A DNA stretch of 24,541 bases. It comes from a virus. The position numbers and the translations under genes are program-made. Positions 1 to 6,571 of this stretch are shown here, one piece after another. The first letter of the stretch is position 1, and every line of letters starts with the position of its first letter. A model generated the notes under the pieces. It was not told the origin of the DNA. It saw only the letters and a program-made list of their open reading frames with translations, and searched no databases. The stretch covers positions 1-24,541 of IMG/VR virus record IMGVR_UViG_3300037264_002341; one strand, written 5' to 3'.

Positions 1-18
1 GAGAAGAGAGGCCGCCTG

Positions 19-99
19 ATGGTAGTCGCCTTCTCCACAATCCTCGCCTTTGTCCTCCTGATCGGACTGGCAACATATCGTGCCCTAGTAGGAGGGTGA
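19..99 (+). CDS. Small single-span membrane peptide, or C-terminal end of a longer one
   Basis: An open frame runs from the window edge to a TGA at 97-99. An ATG at 19 has AGAGAGG upstream at about 5-11 with seven bases of spacing, which would give a 26-residue peptide. Nearly all of it is one hydrophobic helix (AFSTILAFVLLIGLA), followed by a short Tyr-Arg tail. The frame is also open upstream to base 1 (EKRGRL), so this could instead be the end of a membrane protein that begins outside the window. No function can be assigned; phages often carry such peptides (holin-like, for example), but nothing here identifies one. Confidence 0.4.
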   Translation: MVVAFSTILAFVLLIGLATYRALVGG

Positions 100-150
100 G
101 CGGAAGCAGGCCCAAAGTTGGGTGTCACAAACTTCCTGAAGGAGCAGGGC

Positions 151-3117
151 ATGAACATCTACGCGGACGGCACAACCCGCCTGTACGAGTTAAGTGAGAC
201 CACTGCCGGTCGCAAGGGAGTGCCATCCAGTTTCATTGCTCGTGCTCTCAAAGAAACCCCCATGGCCGTATACCTCTATGGTCCTGGGGTAGACTGTTGG
301 ATCCCCAAATACGCCATTAAGCTCGCGGACCCGAATCGTGTTCAAGAGGCAATCGAGGTTCCTGATGAACACCCTATGTTCGAGACAACCGCCGCCTCAA
401 GCAATGGACCACAACGCTACGCCAAAATCTCTCGCATTGGGCCCGCTCGACAGAGGATGATCAAAATCGTGTTCCCATATGATTGGAGGGATATTACCAA
501 CGTCAAGAAGATAAAGGGAGCACGATATCAGCATGAGGTAGACGAGAAGTTCTTTGTCTGTCCCATCTCCGTGGACGCGGTGACAGCTCTGGACCAACTC
601 CAGTTTGCTCTCTCTCCAAAGCTCTTGAAGCTCCTAAATGAATCTCAAACAAATGTAGATCAAATAGAAGCAGTGACCGTGCCGGGCCTACAGGGTAAAC
701 TGTATCCCTTCCAAGAGAAGGGAGTAGCATATACAGAGTTCAAAAACGGAATGGCTCTCCTCGCCGATGATATGGGCTTAGGCAAGACGGTTCAAGCTCT
801 CAGTTTTCTACAACTTCATCCGGAGCTACGACCCGCCGTAATTGTAGTTCCGGCCTCCCTCAAATTGAATTGGGCGAGGGAGGCCCGGAGATGGATGGAG
901 CGCCCCCGTGCCCGAGTTTTGTCAGGATCCAAAGCAAATCCCCGCTGGCTGAGAGGGGAAATTCTCATAATCAACTATGACATACTCGCAAACAAATATG
1001 AAAAGTACATCGACAAGAAAGATGGCAAAAAGAAGGAACGTGAGCAACCGTTCACCGGCTGGGTCGATTACATAAAAAATCTGAATCCAAAAGTGGTGAT
1101 ATTAGACGAATGCTTCCCTGCCGGCACTCTTATCTCCACCCCAAGGGGGGAAGTGCCCATAGAACAATTAAAAGAGGGGGACTCAATATACAACGCACTG
1201 GGGGTGGGAAACATCACGAAGAAGGGGGAAAGATTTACCCATCACTTAGTTCGCATAACCATGAATAATGGAAAACAAATTACTTGTACTCCAAACCATC
1301 CCTTTTTCACTACGGAGGGATGGTATCCAGCCGAAAACCTTGCAGAAAAATTTCTCTTGACTCCCGCAACGATTTTTAATATACTGGAACGCGACGATAT
1401 ATTAAGAGGAGATTCTGACCATGAAACTGCGTCGCGGGAACCGAATCTGCCAATGGTGCAAAAAACCATTCAAAGTCACCCCCAACACATCTCCCAAACA
1501 AAGATTCTGCGGGAAGTCCTGCTCAGCGAAGTGGAGAATGTCACAACCTTCAATAAGGAAGGCCGTATACACGAAGGAACGATCTCAGAAAATGTCCGTC
1601 GGTCTCCAGAAAGCCCACGCCAGAAATCCACAATGGGCAAAAGACAACTCCGAACGCATGACGAAGAACAACCCCACCACGAACTCCGAGGTGGTAAAAA
1701 AGATAAAGGAACATTGGAAGAAATTCGGGCATCCCTTACAAAAACAACAGCTCAAAGGCGGGAACGGCAGACCCCTCCCCGCTCCCCAAAGAATTTTACT
1801 GGCAGCTTTAGGATCAAAATGGAAGGCGGAATTTGTAATCCCCACTCGGATGCCTCGATCTTCTTGCTACCCGACTCATTACAAAGTAGATTTAGGACTA
1901 CCCCAAAGCAAGCTTTGGATCGAGTTAGACGGATGGATTCACGAACTTCCAGAAATAGAAGCACAAGACCGAAAGAAGGAACGATTCCTGCGAGAACGCG
2001 GGTGGAAAGGGTTGAGATTTTTGAATACAAGAGTTCTGCAAGACTTGGAGGGCGTCTTGTCTACAATCTCGAAGTCTCTGGACATCCCTCCTATTACGCT
2101 GAAGGAGTCTTAGTACACAACTGTCAATTCATCAAAAACAGCGCGGCTCATAGAACCAAAGCGGTCAAGAAGTTAGTCCAGGGGGTGCCTCATGTTCTTG
2201 GACTTACGGGGACAGCAATTGAGAACCGGCCTGCGGAGATTTACAACATTATCCGGATAGTCTGCCCCGCTCTGTTCCCAGACCGTTTCTCATTTCTGAG
2301 GCGATACTGTGCAGGACGGCATACTGGTTGGGGTTGGGACTTTTCTGGAGCCTCCAACACCAAAGAGCTTCATCAAAAGCTAATAAACTCTTGCATGCTA
2401 CGACGTAGAAAAGCGGACGTGCTGCCAGAATTACCAGCTAAAATCCGCTCCGTAGTGCCGATTGAACTGGATCTTACGGCAGCAAAACTCTACCGGAAGG
2501 CGGAGAGCGACTTTATTGGATGGGTGCGCGAGACGAGGGGGCATAAGGCGGCGAAAAGGGCATCAAACGCGGAGGCCCTAACTCGAATCGAGGGATTAAA
2601 GCAACTTGCTGTTAAAGCAAAGATGACTCAAATGGTCCGATGGATCAAAGACTTCCTAGAAGTGAAGGACAAACTCGTCATCTTTGCGGAACATAAGGAA
2701 GTAGTAAATCAGCTGATGGCGGACCTGACCTCCTACAACCCTGTAGTAGTCGCCGGAGGAGTCTCAAAAGAGAATCGGCAACGGGCAGTAGACCGCTTCC
2801 AGACCGAAGACAACGTGCGAGTGATCCTCGGCTCCAAATCTTTAGCGATGGGCTGGACCTTAACCGCCGCTGCGGACACCTGCTTCACGGAGCTTTGGTG
2901 GACTCCCGGACTTCATGTACAAGCCGAGGACCGGGTCCACCGAATAGGCCAGGAAGCAGACTCAGTCAATGCTTACTATTTGATCGCAACAGAAACCATC
3001 GAGGAGGAGATCGCAGCGTTGTTAGACAAGAAGCGGAAGGTGTTAGATCAAGTACTGGATGGGATAGAGACGGATGATTCCAGTCTGTTAACCGAGCTGA
3101 TGAATGCTTACTCCTGA
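151..3117 (+). CDS. SNF2-family DNA helicase/ATPase interrupted by an intein
   Basis: This is a superfamily 2 ATPase of the SNF2 type. The N-terminal segment around 463-600 resembles the HARP-like region of SMARCAL1-type proteins. Motif I (DDMGLGKT) is at 766-789. Motif II is split: LDE ends at 1110 and CQFIKN resumes at 2122 after a 337-residue intein. The C-terminal helicase lobe carries LGLTGTAIENRP near 2200 and the motif VI form QAEDRVHRIGQ near 2920-2950. The unspliced chain is 988 residues and the spliced protein is 651. The ATG at 151 is preferred over an in-frame TTG at 118 because AAGGAG sits seven bases upstream of it. SNF2 proteins of phages are thought to remodel forks or displace proteins from DNA. 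A sigma-like gene follows directly. Confidence 0.93.
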   Translation: MNIYADGTTRLYELSETTAGRKGVPSSFIARALKETPMAVYLYGPGVDCWIPKYAIKLADPNRVQEAIEVPDEHPMFETTAASSNGPQRYAKISRIGPARQRMIKIVFPYDWRDITNVKKIKGARYQHEVDEKFFVCPISVDAVTALDQLQFALSPKLLKLLNESQTNVDQIEAVTVPGLQGKLYPFQEKGVAYTEFKNGMALLADDMGLGKTVQALSFLQLHPELRPAVIVVPASLKLNWAREARRWMERPRARVLSGSKANPRWLRGEILIINYDILANKYEKYIDKKDGKKKEREQPFTGWVDYIKNLNPKVVILDECFPAGTLISTPRGEVPIEQLKEGDSIYNALGVGNITKKGERFTHHLVRITMNNGKQITCTPNHPFFTTEGWYPAENLAEKFLLTPATIFNILERDDILRGDSDHETASREPNLPMVQKTIQSHPQHISQTKILREVLLSEVENVTTFNKEGRIHEGTISENVRRSPESPRQKSTMGKRQLRTHDEEQPHHELRGGKKDKGTLEEIRASLTKTTAQRRERQTPPRSPKNFTGSFRIKMEGGICNPHSDASIFLLPDSLQSRFRTTPKQALDRVRRMDSRTSRNRSTRPKEGTIPARTRVERVEIFEYKSSARLGGRLVYNLEVSGHPSYYAEGVLVHNCQFIKNSAAHRTKAVKKLVQGVPHVLGLTGTAIENRPAEIYNIIRIVCPALFPDRFSFLRRYCAGRHTGWGWDFSGASNTKELHQKLINSCMLRRRKADVLPELPAKIRSVVPIELDLTAAKLYRKAESDFIGWVRETRGHKAAKRASNAEALTRIEGLKQLAVKAKMTQMVRWIKDFLEVKDKLVIFAEHKEVVNQLMADLTSYNPVVVAGGVSKENRQRAVDRFQTEDNVRVILGSKSLAMGWTLTAAADTCFTELWWTPGLHVQAEDRVHRIGQEADSVNAYYLIATETIEEEIAALLDKKRKVLDQVLDGIETDDSSLLTELMNAYS
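1111..2121 (+). mobile_element. Contiguous intein inserted in the SNF2 motif II (Walker B)
   Basis: The intein begins with Cys at 1111 (CFPAGTLISTPRGEVPIEQL, block A) and has block B TCTPNHPFF with the TxxH signature. It ends in block F (VYNLEVSGHPSYYAEGVL) and block G (VHN), with Cys+1 at 2122. The flanking exteins rejoin as LDE-CQFIKN, the SNF2 DExx box, so splicing restores an active-site motif. It is 337 residues long. Residues 1-103 are the splicing N part. The stretch from about 1421 to 2000 in this frame has no recognisable domain because a homing endonuclease is encoded there in the +1 frame. The last 40 residues are the splicing C part. All residues needed for standard cis-splicing (C1, TxxH, HN, C+1) are present. 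Confidence 0.95.
1421..2113 (+). CDS. Homing endonuclease nested out of frame inside the SNF2 intein (Vsr/DUF559-like)
   Basis: This 230-residue protein is read in the +1 frame relative to the surrounding intein. AGAGGAG at about 1405-1411 lies nine bases before its ATG. The N-terminus has a Cys4 zinc knuckle (CQWC and CGKSC). The middle is Lys/Asn-rich like the DNA-contact regions of phage homing endonucleases. The C-terminal domain resembles Vsr/DUF559 nucleases: YKVDLGL, then LWIELDGWIHE, an Asp-Arg helix and RGWKGLRFLN. Members of this EDxHD group cut DNA to spread their host intein. The helix that often carries a catalytic Glu reads PQRILL here, so activity is uncertain. The stop codon lies eight bases before the intein end, so its last ~38 codons overlap intein block F. 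Confidence 0.85.
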   Translation: MKLRRGNRICQWCKKPFKVTPNTSPKQRFCGKSCSAKWRMSQPSIRKAVYTKERSQKMSVGLQKAHARNPQWAKDNSERMTKNNPTTNSEVVKKIKEHWKKFGHPLQKQQLKGGNGRPLPAPQRILLAALGSKWKAEFVIPTRMPRSSCYPTHYKVDLGLPQSKLWIELDGWIHELPEIEAQDRKKERFLRERGWKGLRFLNTRVLQDLEGVLSTISKSLDIPPITLKES

Positions 3118-3130
3118 TAAGAGAGATGGT

Positions 3131-3601
3131 ATGAACAACATCGGTCTAATCAAGACTACTGCGTATCGCTTCCACAAGACCACGGGACTTCCCTACACAG
3201 ACCTCCTATCTGAGGCCGGCCTGGCCTACACCAAGGCGATTAAAGATTATGACCCGGAGCGAGGGGCATTAAGCACCCTCGCTGTCGTCTACATGACCAA
3301 TCATCTTTCCACTTATGTAACGGATGAGAAGTGGAGACCCAAGGAAACTCCGGTCATACAGGAGGTGGTGGATGAAACGGACGAGTTCCGCCGCAAGGAG
3401 TTCCTACAAGAATTAACCTTGCTCAGTTGGAGGACGCAGATTGCTTGTCGAATGGTTCTTTCCAATCAAGATGTTTACGCAGAGATGCCCCCCAAACTGG
3501 CTCGGGGGAAGCTACGGAGGGAATTGATCGCCTCCGGATGGTCTTGGAATGAGGTGTATACCACCTTTCGGGAGATAAGGGACTTCCTGAGAAAATTCTA
3601 A
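3131..3601 (+). CDS. Sigma-70-like small protein
   Basis: The 156-residue protein contains a segment resembling sigma-70 region 2: LLSEAGLAYTKAIKDYDPER, then LSTLAVVYMTNHL, the usual pattern of an amphipathic helix followed by a (Y/F)DPxRG turn. The C-terminal RGKLRRELIASGWSWNEVY could be a helix-turn-helix like region 4. It is shorter than a primary sigma factor and similar in size to minimal ECF or phage sigma-like proteins. The ATG at 3131 is preferred because AAGAGAG precedes it; an earlier in-frame ATG at 3104 lies inside the end of the helicase gene. It may direct RNA polymerase to phage promoters. Function is inferred from the region 2 resemblance only. Confidence 0.65.
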   Translation: MNNIGLIKTTAYRFHKTTGLPYTDLLSEAGLAYTKAIKDYDPERGALSTLAVVYMTNHLSTYVTDEKWRPKETPVIQEVVDETDEFRRKEFLQELTLLSWRTQIACRMVLSNQDVYAEMPPKLARGKLRRELIASGWSWNEVYTTFREIRDFLRKF

Positions 3602-3638
3602 GCCCATGGAGAGGGCTCCACAAGAGGAGGAACCCAAG

Positions 3639-3812
3639 ATGGAAGAGGTCCTGCTAACTGCAGAACAGTTGAGGGAGTTACTGAACAGGTATCGTTCCCT
3701 GCCCGAACCAAAGGACATGATTAAGAGGATCGAACGAATTTACAAAATTGAGAGACTAGAAAAGCTGCTAGCCCAGAAGGAACAGGAGGAGAAACAAAGG
3801 GCCTCTCCGTGA
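3639..3812 (+). CDS. Small charged helical protein, unknown
   Basis: A 57-residue protein rich in Glu, Lys, Leu and Arg, with a predicted continuous helix or short coiled coil (IERLEKLLAQKEQEEKQR). The ATG at 3639 has an excellent AAGAGGAGG eight bases upstream; a further in-frame ATG at 3606 lacks this. It resembles no family I can name. It sits just after the sigma-like gene. The 68 bases after it, up to 3880, hold no gene I can see other than the ribosome binding site of the next one. Confidence 0.6.
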   Translation: MEEVLLTAEQLRELLNRYRSLPEPKDMIKRIERIYKIERLEKLLAQKEQEEKQRASP

Positions 3813-3880
3813 TTCCTACGTTTCCGATAACCGCACAAGGCAGAGAAGGTGTCTGAGCCAAGAAAGCCAAGGGGAGGGGA

Positions 3881-4627
3881 ATGGAATCCTACTACATTGG
3901 TTGCTCCAAGAAGGGCTGTCGTCTTGCGTTCCCGCTCTGCAAAGCTCGCCAGAAGCATCAGAACTGCACGGTGGAGCAATGCAGAATAAGATCAACCTTC
4001 TCCAAGCAGATAGGAGGACGTTGTGTCCTAAAGCTAAAAGGTTGTCACTCTGGTTGTCGAGACTACAGAAACTTTCTAAGAGACAACCCAGAACGGGAGG
4101 AGCCCCTGGTGCGATCTTTAGTGCGGGGGAAGAAACCTGAACCTCTCCTAGCACGGGGATCGGGACGATTGGAAAGGGGCTCCAATCGCTTGATCCGGGG
4201 AGAGTCCAAATTGATGAGAGGAGATGGACCTATGTTAGTCTGTAAACTGACCGAGGATTGGGAACTACACACGGACCATGAAGGGCTCCCATTCCTGACC
4301 CATCCAGACTACTCAGGGCGAGTGGCCTTCCAGACCGCCTTATCTGAAACCGAAGACCACGAGGAATGGCTAGACATCGTCAAGAGGAGACGGGACCGCT
4401 ACAGGGAAAGCCTCGGCGAAAATCACAAGAAGTACAAAGCAGCAGACCAGTTCATCTGGTGGTGGGATCGAATCGGGAAGGTCGGCGGCTCCTCCGAAGA
4501 CGACCCCGTTGTCCTTTCTAGGAGGGCTTCAAACCCTTCTAGAAATGACGCAAAGCTCGTTAGGGAGGCCGGAGGTCGCCTAGAGCGAGGCAAGCCGTCT
4601 CCGTCGATGTTAAAGCGGGGAGGTTAG
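3881..4627 (+). CDS. Cys-rich protein with LxRG heptad repeats, unknown
   Basis: 248 residues, preceded immediately by a G/A-rich binding site. The first 60 residues hold nine Cys in C-x4-C, CTVEQC and GCHSGC arrangements, suggesting bound zinc or an Fe-S cluster. Then LxRG occurs at residues 80, 90, 97, 104 and 111; the last four are spaced exactly seven residues, encoded by 21-base imperfect repeats (4148-4231). RLERG and LKRGG return at the C-terminus. Residues 118-200 form a soluble domain rich in Trp, Glu and His. ATG 4232 (residue 118) follows AGGAG by eight bases, so a shorter product starting there is possible. No family recognised. Two perfect or near-perfect RNA hairpins lie inside the gene. 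Confidence 0.7.
   Translation: MESYYIGCSKKGCRLAFPLCKARQKHQNCTVEQCRIRSTFSKQIGGRCVLKLKGCHSGCRDYRNFLRDNPEREEPLVRSLVRGKKPEPLLARGSGRLERGSNRLIRGESKLMRGDGPMLVCKLTEDWELHTDHEGLPFLTHPDYSGRVAFQTALSETEDHEEWLDIVKRRRDRYRESLGENHKKYKAADQFIWWWDRIGKVGGSSEDDPVVLSRRASNPSRNDAKLVREAGGRLERGKPSPSMLKRGG
4148..4231 (+). repeat. Four 21-base imperfect tandem repeats encoding LxRG heptads
   Basis: Four 21-base units starting at 4148, 4169, 4190 and 4211 each encode Leu-x-Arg-Gly plus three variable residues. Protein spacing is conserved better than the DNA, with different Leu and Arg codons used, which points to old repeats held by selection on the protein. Confidence 0.75.
4166..4188 (+). repeat. Perfect 8-bp inverted repeat inside the LxRG gene
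   Basis: CGATTGGA at 4166-4173 and TCCAATCG at 4181-4188 pair perfectly around a 7-base loop. The hairpin lies within the LxRG tandem repeats, inside coding sequence. Confidence 0.6.
4515..4545 (+). repeat. 12-bp inverted repeat inside the LxRG gene
   Basis: TTTCTAGGAGGG (4515-4526) pairs with CCCTTCTAGAAA (4534-4545) around a 7-base loop; the single mismatch is a G-U pair in RNA. It lies in coding sequence about 80 bases before the stop codon. The arm contains GGAGGG, so folding could hide a Shine-Dalgarno-like sequence. There is no U-run, so it is not a classical terminator. Confidence 0.65.
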
Positions 4628-4628
4628 A

Positions 4629-5018
4629 ATGGAGCTGTTCTCAAAACTGGAGAAGGGCAACAAGATCATTGGGATCGTCGGCAGCCGAAGACGGGACACT
4701 GAAACCGACTTTCGCAAGGTCAAAGCTGCGTTAGGTCTGGTCTACAAAGGAGGGGACTGGATCTGTTCTGGCGGGTGTCTAAAGGGCGGGGACCGCTTCG
4801 CTTACAAACTGCACAAGATTCGTTGCATCCCATACTTAGAGTTCCCCGCGGACTGGAAGCAATATAGAAAAGCTGCGGGCTTCATCCGCAACAGTGACAT
4901 TGCCAAACACTCCGACATCCTCATTGCCTGCGTTGCGCAGGACAGAACGGGCGGGACGGAGGACACAATCCAGAAGTTCAAGAAGCATCATCCAGACGGC
5001 ATCGTAGTCTTAGTGTAA
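4629..5018 (+). CDS. SLOG-superfamily protein, DUF2493/YspA type
   Basis: The 129-residue protein matches the DUF2493 (YspA-like) branch of the SLOG Rossmann fold. Visible features are IGIVGSR at the N-terminal strand, CSGGCLKGGDRFAYK in the nucleotide-binding loop region, ADWKQYRKAAGFIRN, then SDILIACV and GGTEDTIQKF. Length is typical of the family. SLOG domains bind nucleotides or nucleotide-derived ligands; relatives include DprA and LOG enzymes, and phages often encode DUF2493 proteins of unsettled role. It starts one base after the stop of the LxRG gene. Confidence 0.85.
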   Translation: MELFSKLEKGNKIIGIVGSRRRDTETDFRKVKAALGLVYKGGDWICSGGCLKGGDRFAYKLHKIRCIPYLEFPADWKQYRKAAGFIRNSDIAKHSDILIACVAQDRTGGTEDTIQKFKKHHPDGIVVLV

Positions 5019-5032
5019 GAAGGTTGACCGAA

Positions 5033-5215
5033 ATGAAAATCAAGATAATAAGTAGAGTCCCGGACGTGGATGAACTAAAGAAAGCAATAGAAGAGGCGCT
5101 CAAACGTCCACGACCTTTCCTGAAAGATTATGATCCAGAAATCCTTGGAGTGCCTAAAGCACCCCTCACTCCCTACCAATGGGGACAACTCCGAGACAGG
5201 GCGACGAAGCGATAA
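5033..5215 (+). CDS. Small hypothetical protein
   Basis: A 60-residue protein with AGAAGG nine bases before the ATG at 5033. It has a Lys/Ile-rich N-terminus followed by VDELKKAIEEALKRP and a Pro-rich stretch ending in PYQWGQLRDRATKR. A TTG at 5024 is in frame but too close to the binding site. No family recognised. It lies 13 bases before the primase gene. Confidence 0.55.
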   Translation: MKIKIISRVPDVDELKKAIEEALKRPRPFLKDYDPEILGVPKAPLTPYQWGQLRDRATKR

Positions 5216-5228
5216 ACAATAAGACGCG

Positions 5229-6182
5229 ATGGACGTCAAGCAACTATTCCAAGACTATCATATCCACTTCATAACCGGGGGGAACAAGCATTGTACCGCC
5301 GGTTGGATCAATCTACACTGCCCGCTCTGTCCGGGAAGCAAGGACTATCATCTGGGCTTCCCCCTAAAAGGGAACTGGTTCAGGTGCTGGCGCTGCGGCT
5401 GGCATCCCCCCGACAAGGTAATCGCCAAACTCCTTCATATAGACCCAGATCAAGCTCAACAAATCGTAGACAAATACGGGGGGCACTCCCCTTCCACTCC
5501 AAACAAGGAACTCAAACCGCGCCTGAAGTCTCACCGGCTCCCTTCCAACATCGGCCCTCTCACGGAGCGCCACAAGCAGTATCTCGCAAAGCGAGGATTC
5601 GATCCAGACTATCTTGAAGAGGAATGGGGGCTGCTCGGCACCGGCCCGATAAGCCGCCTGGATGGTATCTCTTACAAACATAGGATCGTTGCTCCTATCA
5701 ACTGGGACGGCAAGCAAGTCAGCTTCCAAGCTCGGGACATTACAGGGAAAGCCCTTGCAAAATATCTGGCCTGCCCGAAGGCGCGAGAGTTAGTCCACCA
5801 TCAGCATATCCTCTACGGTAAGCAGGAGAAGTGGGGTGATGTTGGCATTTGCGTAGAGGGGATCACAGATGTCTGGCGACTCAGATCCAAAGCTTTTGCA
5901 GTGTTCGGTCTCGAATACACAAATCAACAAGTCCGTCAGATGGTCAAAGTCTTCCGCAAGATATGCGTGTTGTTCGACAATGACACGGGACCTCAAGGAC
6001 TAGTCAAGGCTAGGGAGTTGGTTAAGGTCTTGAAGTTCCGAGGAGTTAAGAGTTGGATGAAGGTCATCCAGGGTGATCCAGGAGAGATGGATCAAGACGA
6101 CGCAGATGCCCTAGTGCGCGAAATTATTAGCTATTCCGACAGCGAAAAAAATCCTTTACTTCGGCGCGGCCATCGGTTATAG
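5229..6182 (+). CDS. DNA primase (CHC2-type zinc finger plus Toprim)
   Basis: A 317-residue primase-like protein. The N-terminal zinc ribbon has Cys31, Cys34, Cys53 and Cys56 (CPLC and CWRC) in the position of the CHC2 finger of DnaG. The C-terminal half is a Toprim domain: VEGITDVWRL with the conserved Glu210, and VLFDNDTG with Asp250 and Asp252 for metal binding. It is shorter than DnaG and lacks a DnaB-binding C-terminal domain or fused helicase; the helicase is encoded separately at 8510. It would make RNA primers for replication. A weak ribosome binding site precedes the ATG. Confidence 0.88.
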   Translation: MDVKQLFQDYHIHFITGGNKHCTAGWINLHCPLCPGSKDYHLGFPLKGNWFRCWRCGWHPPDKVIAKLLHIDPDQAQQIVDKYGGHSPSTPNKELKPRLKSHRLPSNIGPLTERHKQYLAKRGFDPDYLEEEWGLLGTGPISRLDGISYKHRIVAPINWDGKQVSFQARDITGKALAKYLACPKARELVHHQHILYGKQEKWGDVGICVEGITDVWRLRSKAFAVFGLEYTNQQVRQMVKVFRKICVLFDNDTGPQGLVKARELVKVLKFRGVKSWMKVIQGDPGEMDQDDADALVREIISYSDSEKNPLLRRGHRL

Positions 6183-6187
6183 TAGAT

Positions 6188-6331
6188 TTGCGTCCTGATC
6201 GGGGGGCTCTTTCCACGAACCGCCAAGACGAGTTTCGTTGCCCTCCTGCAACGAAAGCGGGCCGCCCCCAGGACTAACGGGTTTGTGGAATCCCGGCTAG
6301 GACGCAACCTGGGCGCGGCCCGCTCCTTTTT
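6188..6331 (+). ncRNA. Candidate structured RNA element with a possible pseudoknot
   Basis: The 194-base gap between 6182 and 6377 holds extensive complementarity. Outer stem: 6188-6204 with 6291-6307 (about 17 bp, one mismatch, some G-U; TTGCGTCCT to AGGACGCAA is perfect). Second stem: 6211-6221 with 6280-6290 (11 bp, one G-U). Terminal hairpin: TTTCGTTGC 6233-6241 with 6248-6256, loop CCTCCT. In addition GCGGGCCGC (6257-6265), inside the second stem, is a perfect complement of 6315-6323 downstream, which would form a pseudoknot. A TTTTT follows at 6327. It could be a regulatory RNA, an attenuator or a DNA-level replication signal. No known RNA family recognised. Confidence 0.5.
6311..6331 (+). 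terminator. Possible Rho-independent terminator
   Basis: The GC-rich segment GGGCGCGGCCCGC is followed by TCC and a run of five T (6327-6331). The 3' strand can pair locally (GGGC with GCCC, 3-base loop) or with 6257-6265. The competing pairings could make termination conditional. The local stem is short, so confidence is low. Confidence 0.35.
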
Positions 6332-6376
6332 CACGTTGCCCACTCTTCGTATTGGGGCCATGGAGGCGTAAGGGAC

Positions 6377-6568
6377 ATGTCATCCAAAGTAGTAACAGCC
6401 AAAGGCAAACTATTCAAGATCATTGCACTACGACCCGCCGCATCCCTCGCTTTCCTTTTCCTTGCCCGCAGAACCGACTTCAACCTTGATAGTGAAGTCA
6501 ATAAACTGCTGATCCAGAAGGCAAAAGATCTGGGTTGGGCAAAATCTACTCCGGTCTCTGCGGAGTAG
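6377..6568 (+). CDS. Small hypothetical protein
   Basis: A 63-residue basic protein starting at the ATG at 6377, with GGAGG at 6362-6366 upstream. The middle (LRPAASLAFLFLARR) is hydrophobic but flanked by charged residues; the C-terminal part (NKLLIQKAKDLGWAK) looks helical. It ends three bases before the next ATG. No family recognised. It separates the structured intergenic element from the initiator-like gene. Confidence 0.5.
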   Translation: MSSKVVTAKGKLFKIIALRPAASLAFLFLARRTDFNLDSEVNKLLIQKAKDLGWAKSTPVSAE

Positions 6569-6571
6569 GAC

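Noticed and set aside
1111-2121. Possibility that the SNF2 gene is a pseudogene broken by a frameshifted in-frame endonuclease domain.
   Set aside because: The host frame has no stop, both splice ends are intact, and the endonuclease has its own ribosome binding site and stop, so a frameshift is not needed.
6188-6331. Self-cleaving hammerhead-type ribozyme, since these occur in phages.
   Set aside because: The conserved CTGATGA and matching GAAA core arrangement is absent; only CTGATC is present.
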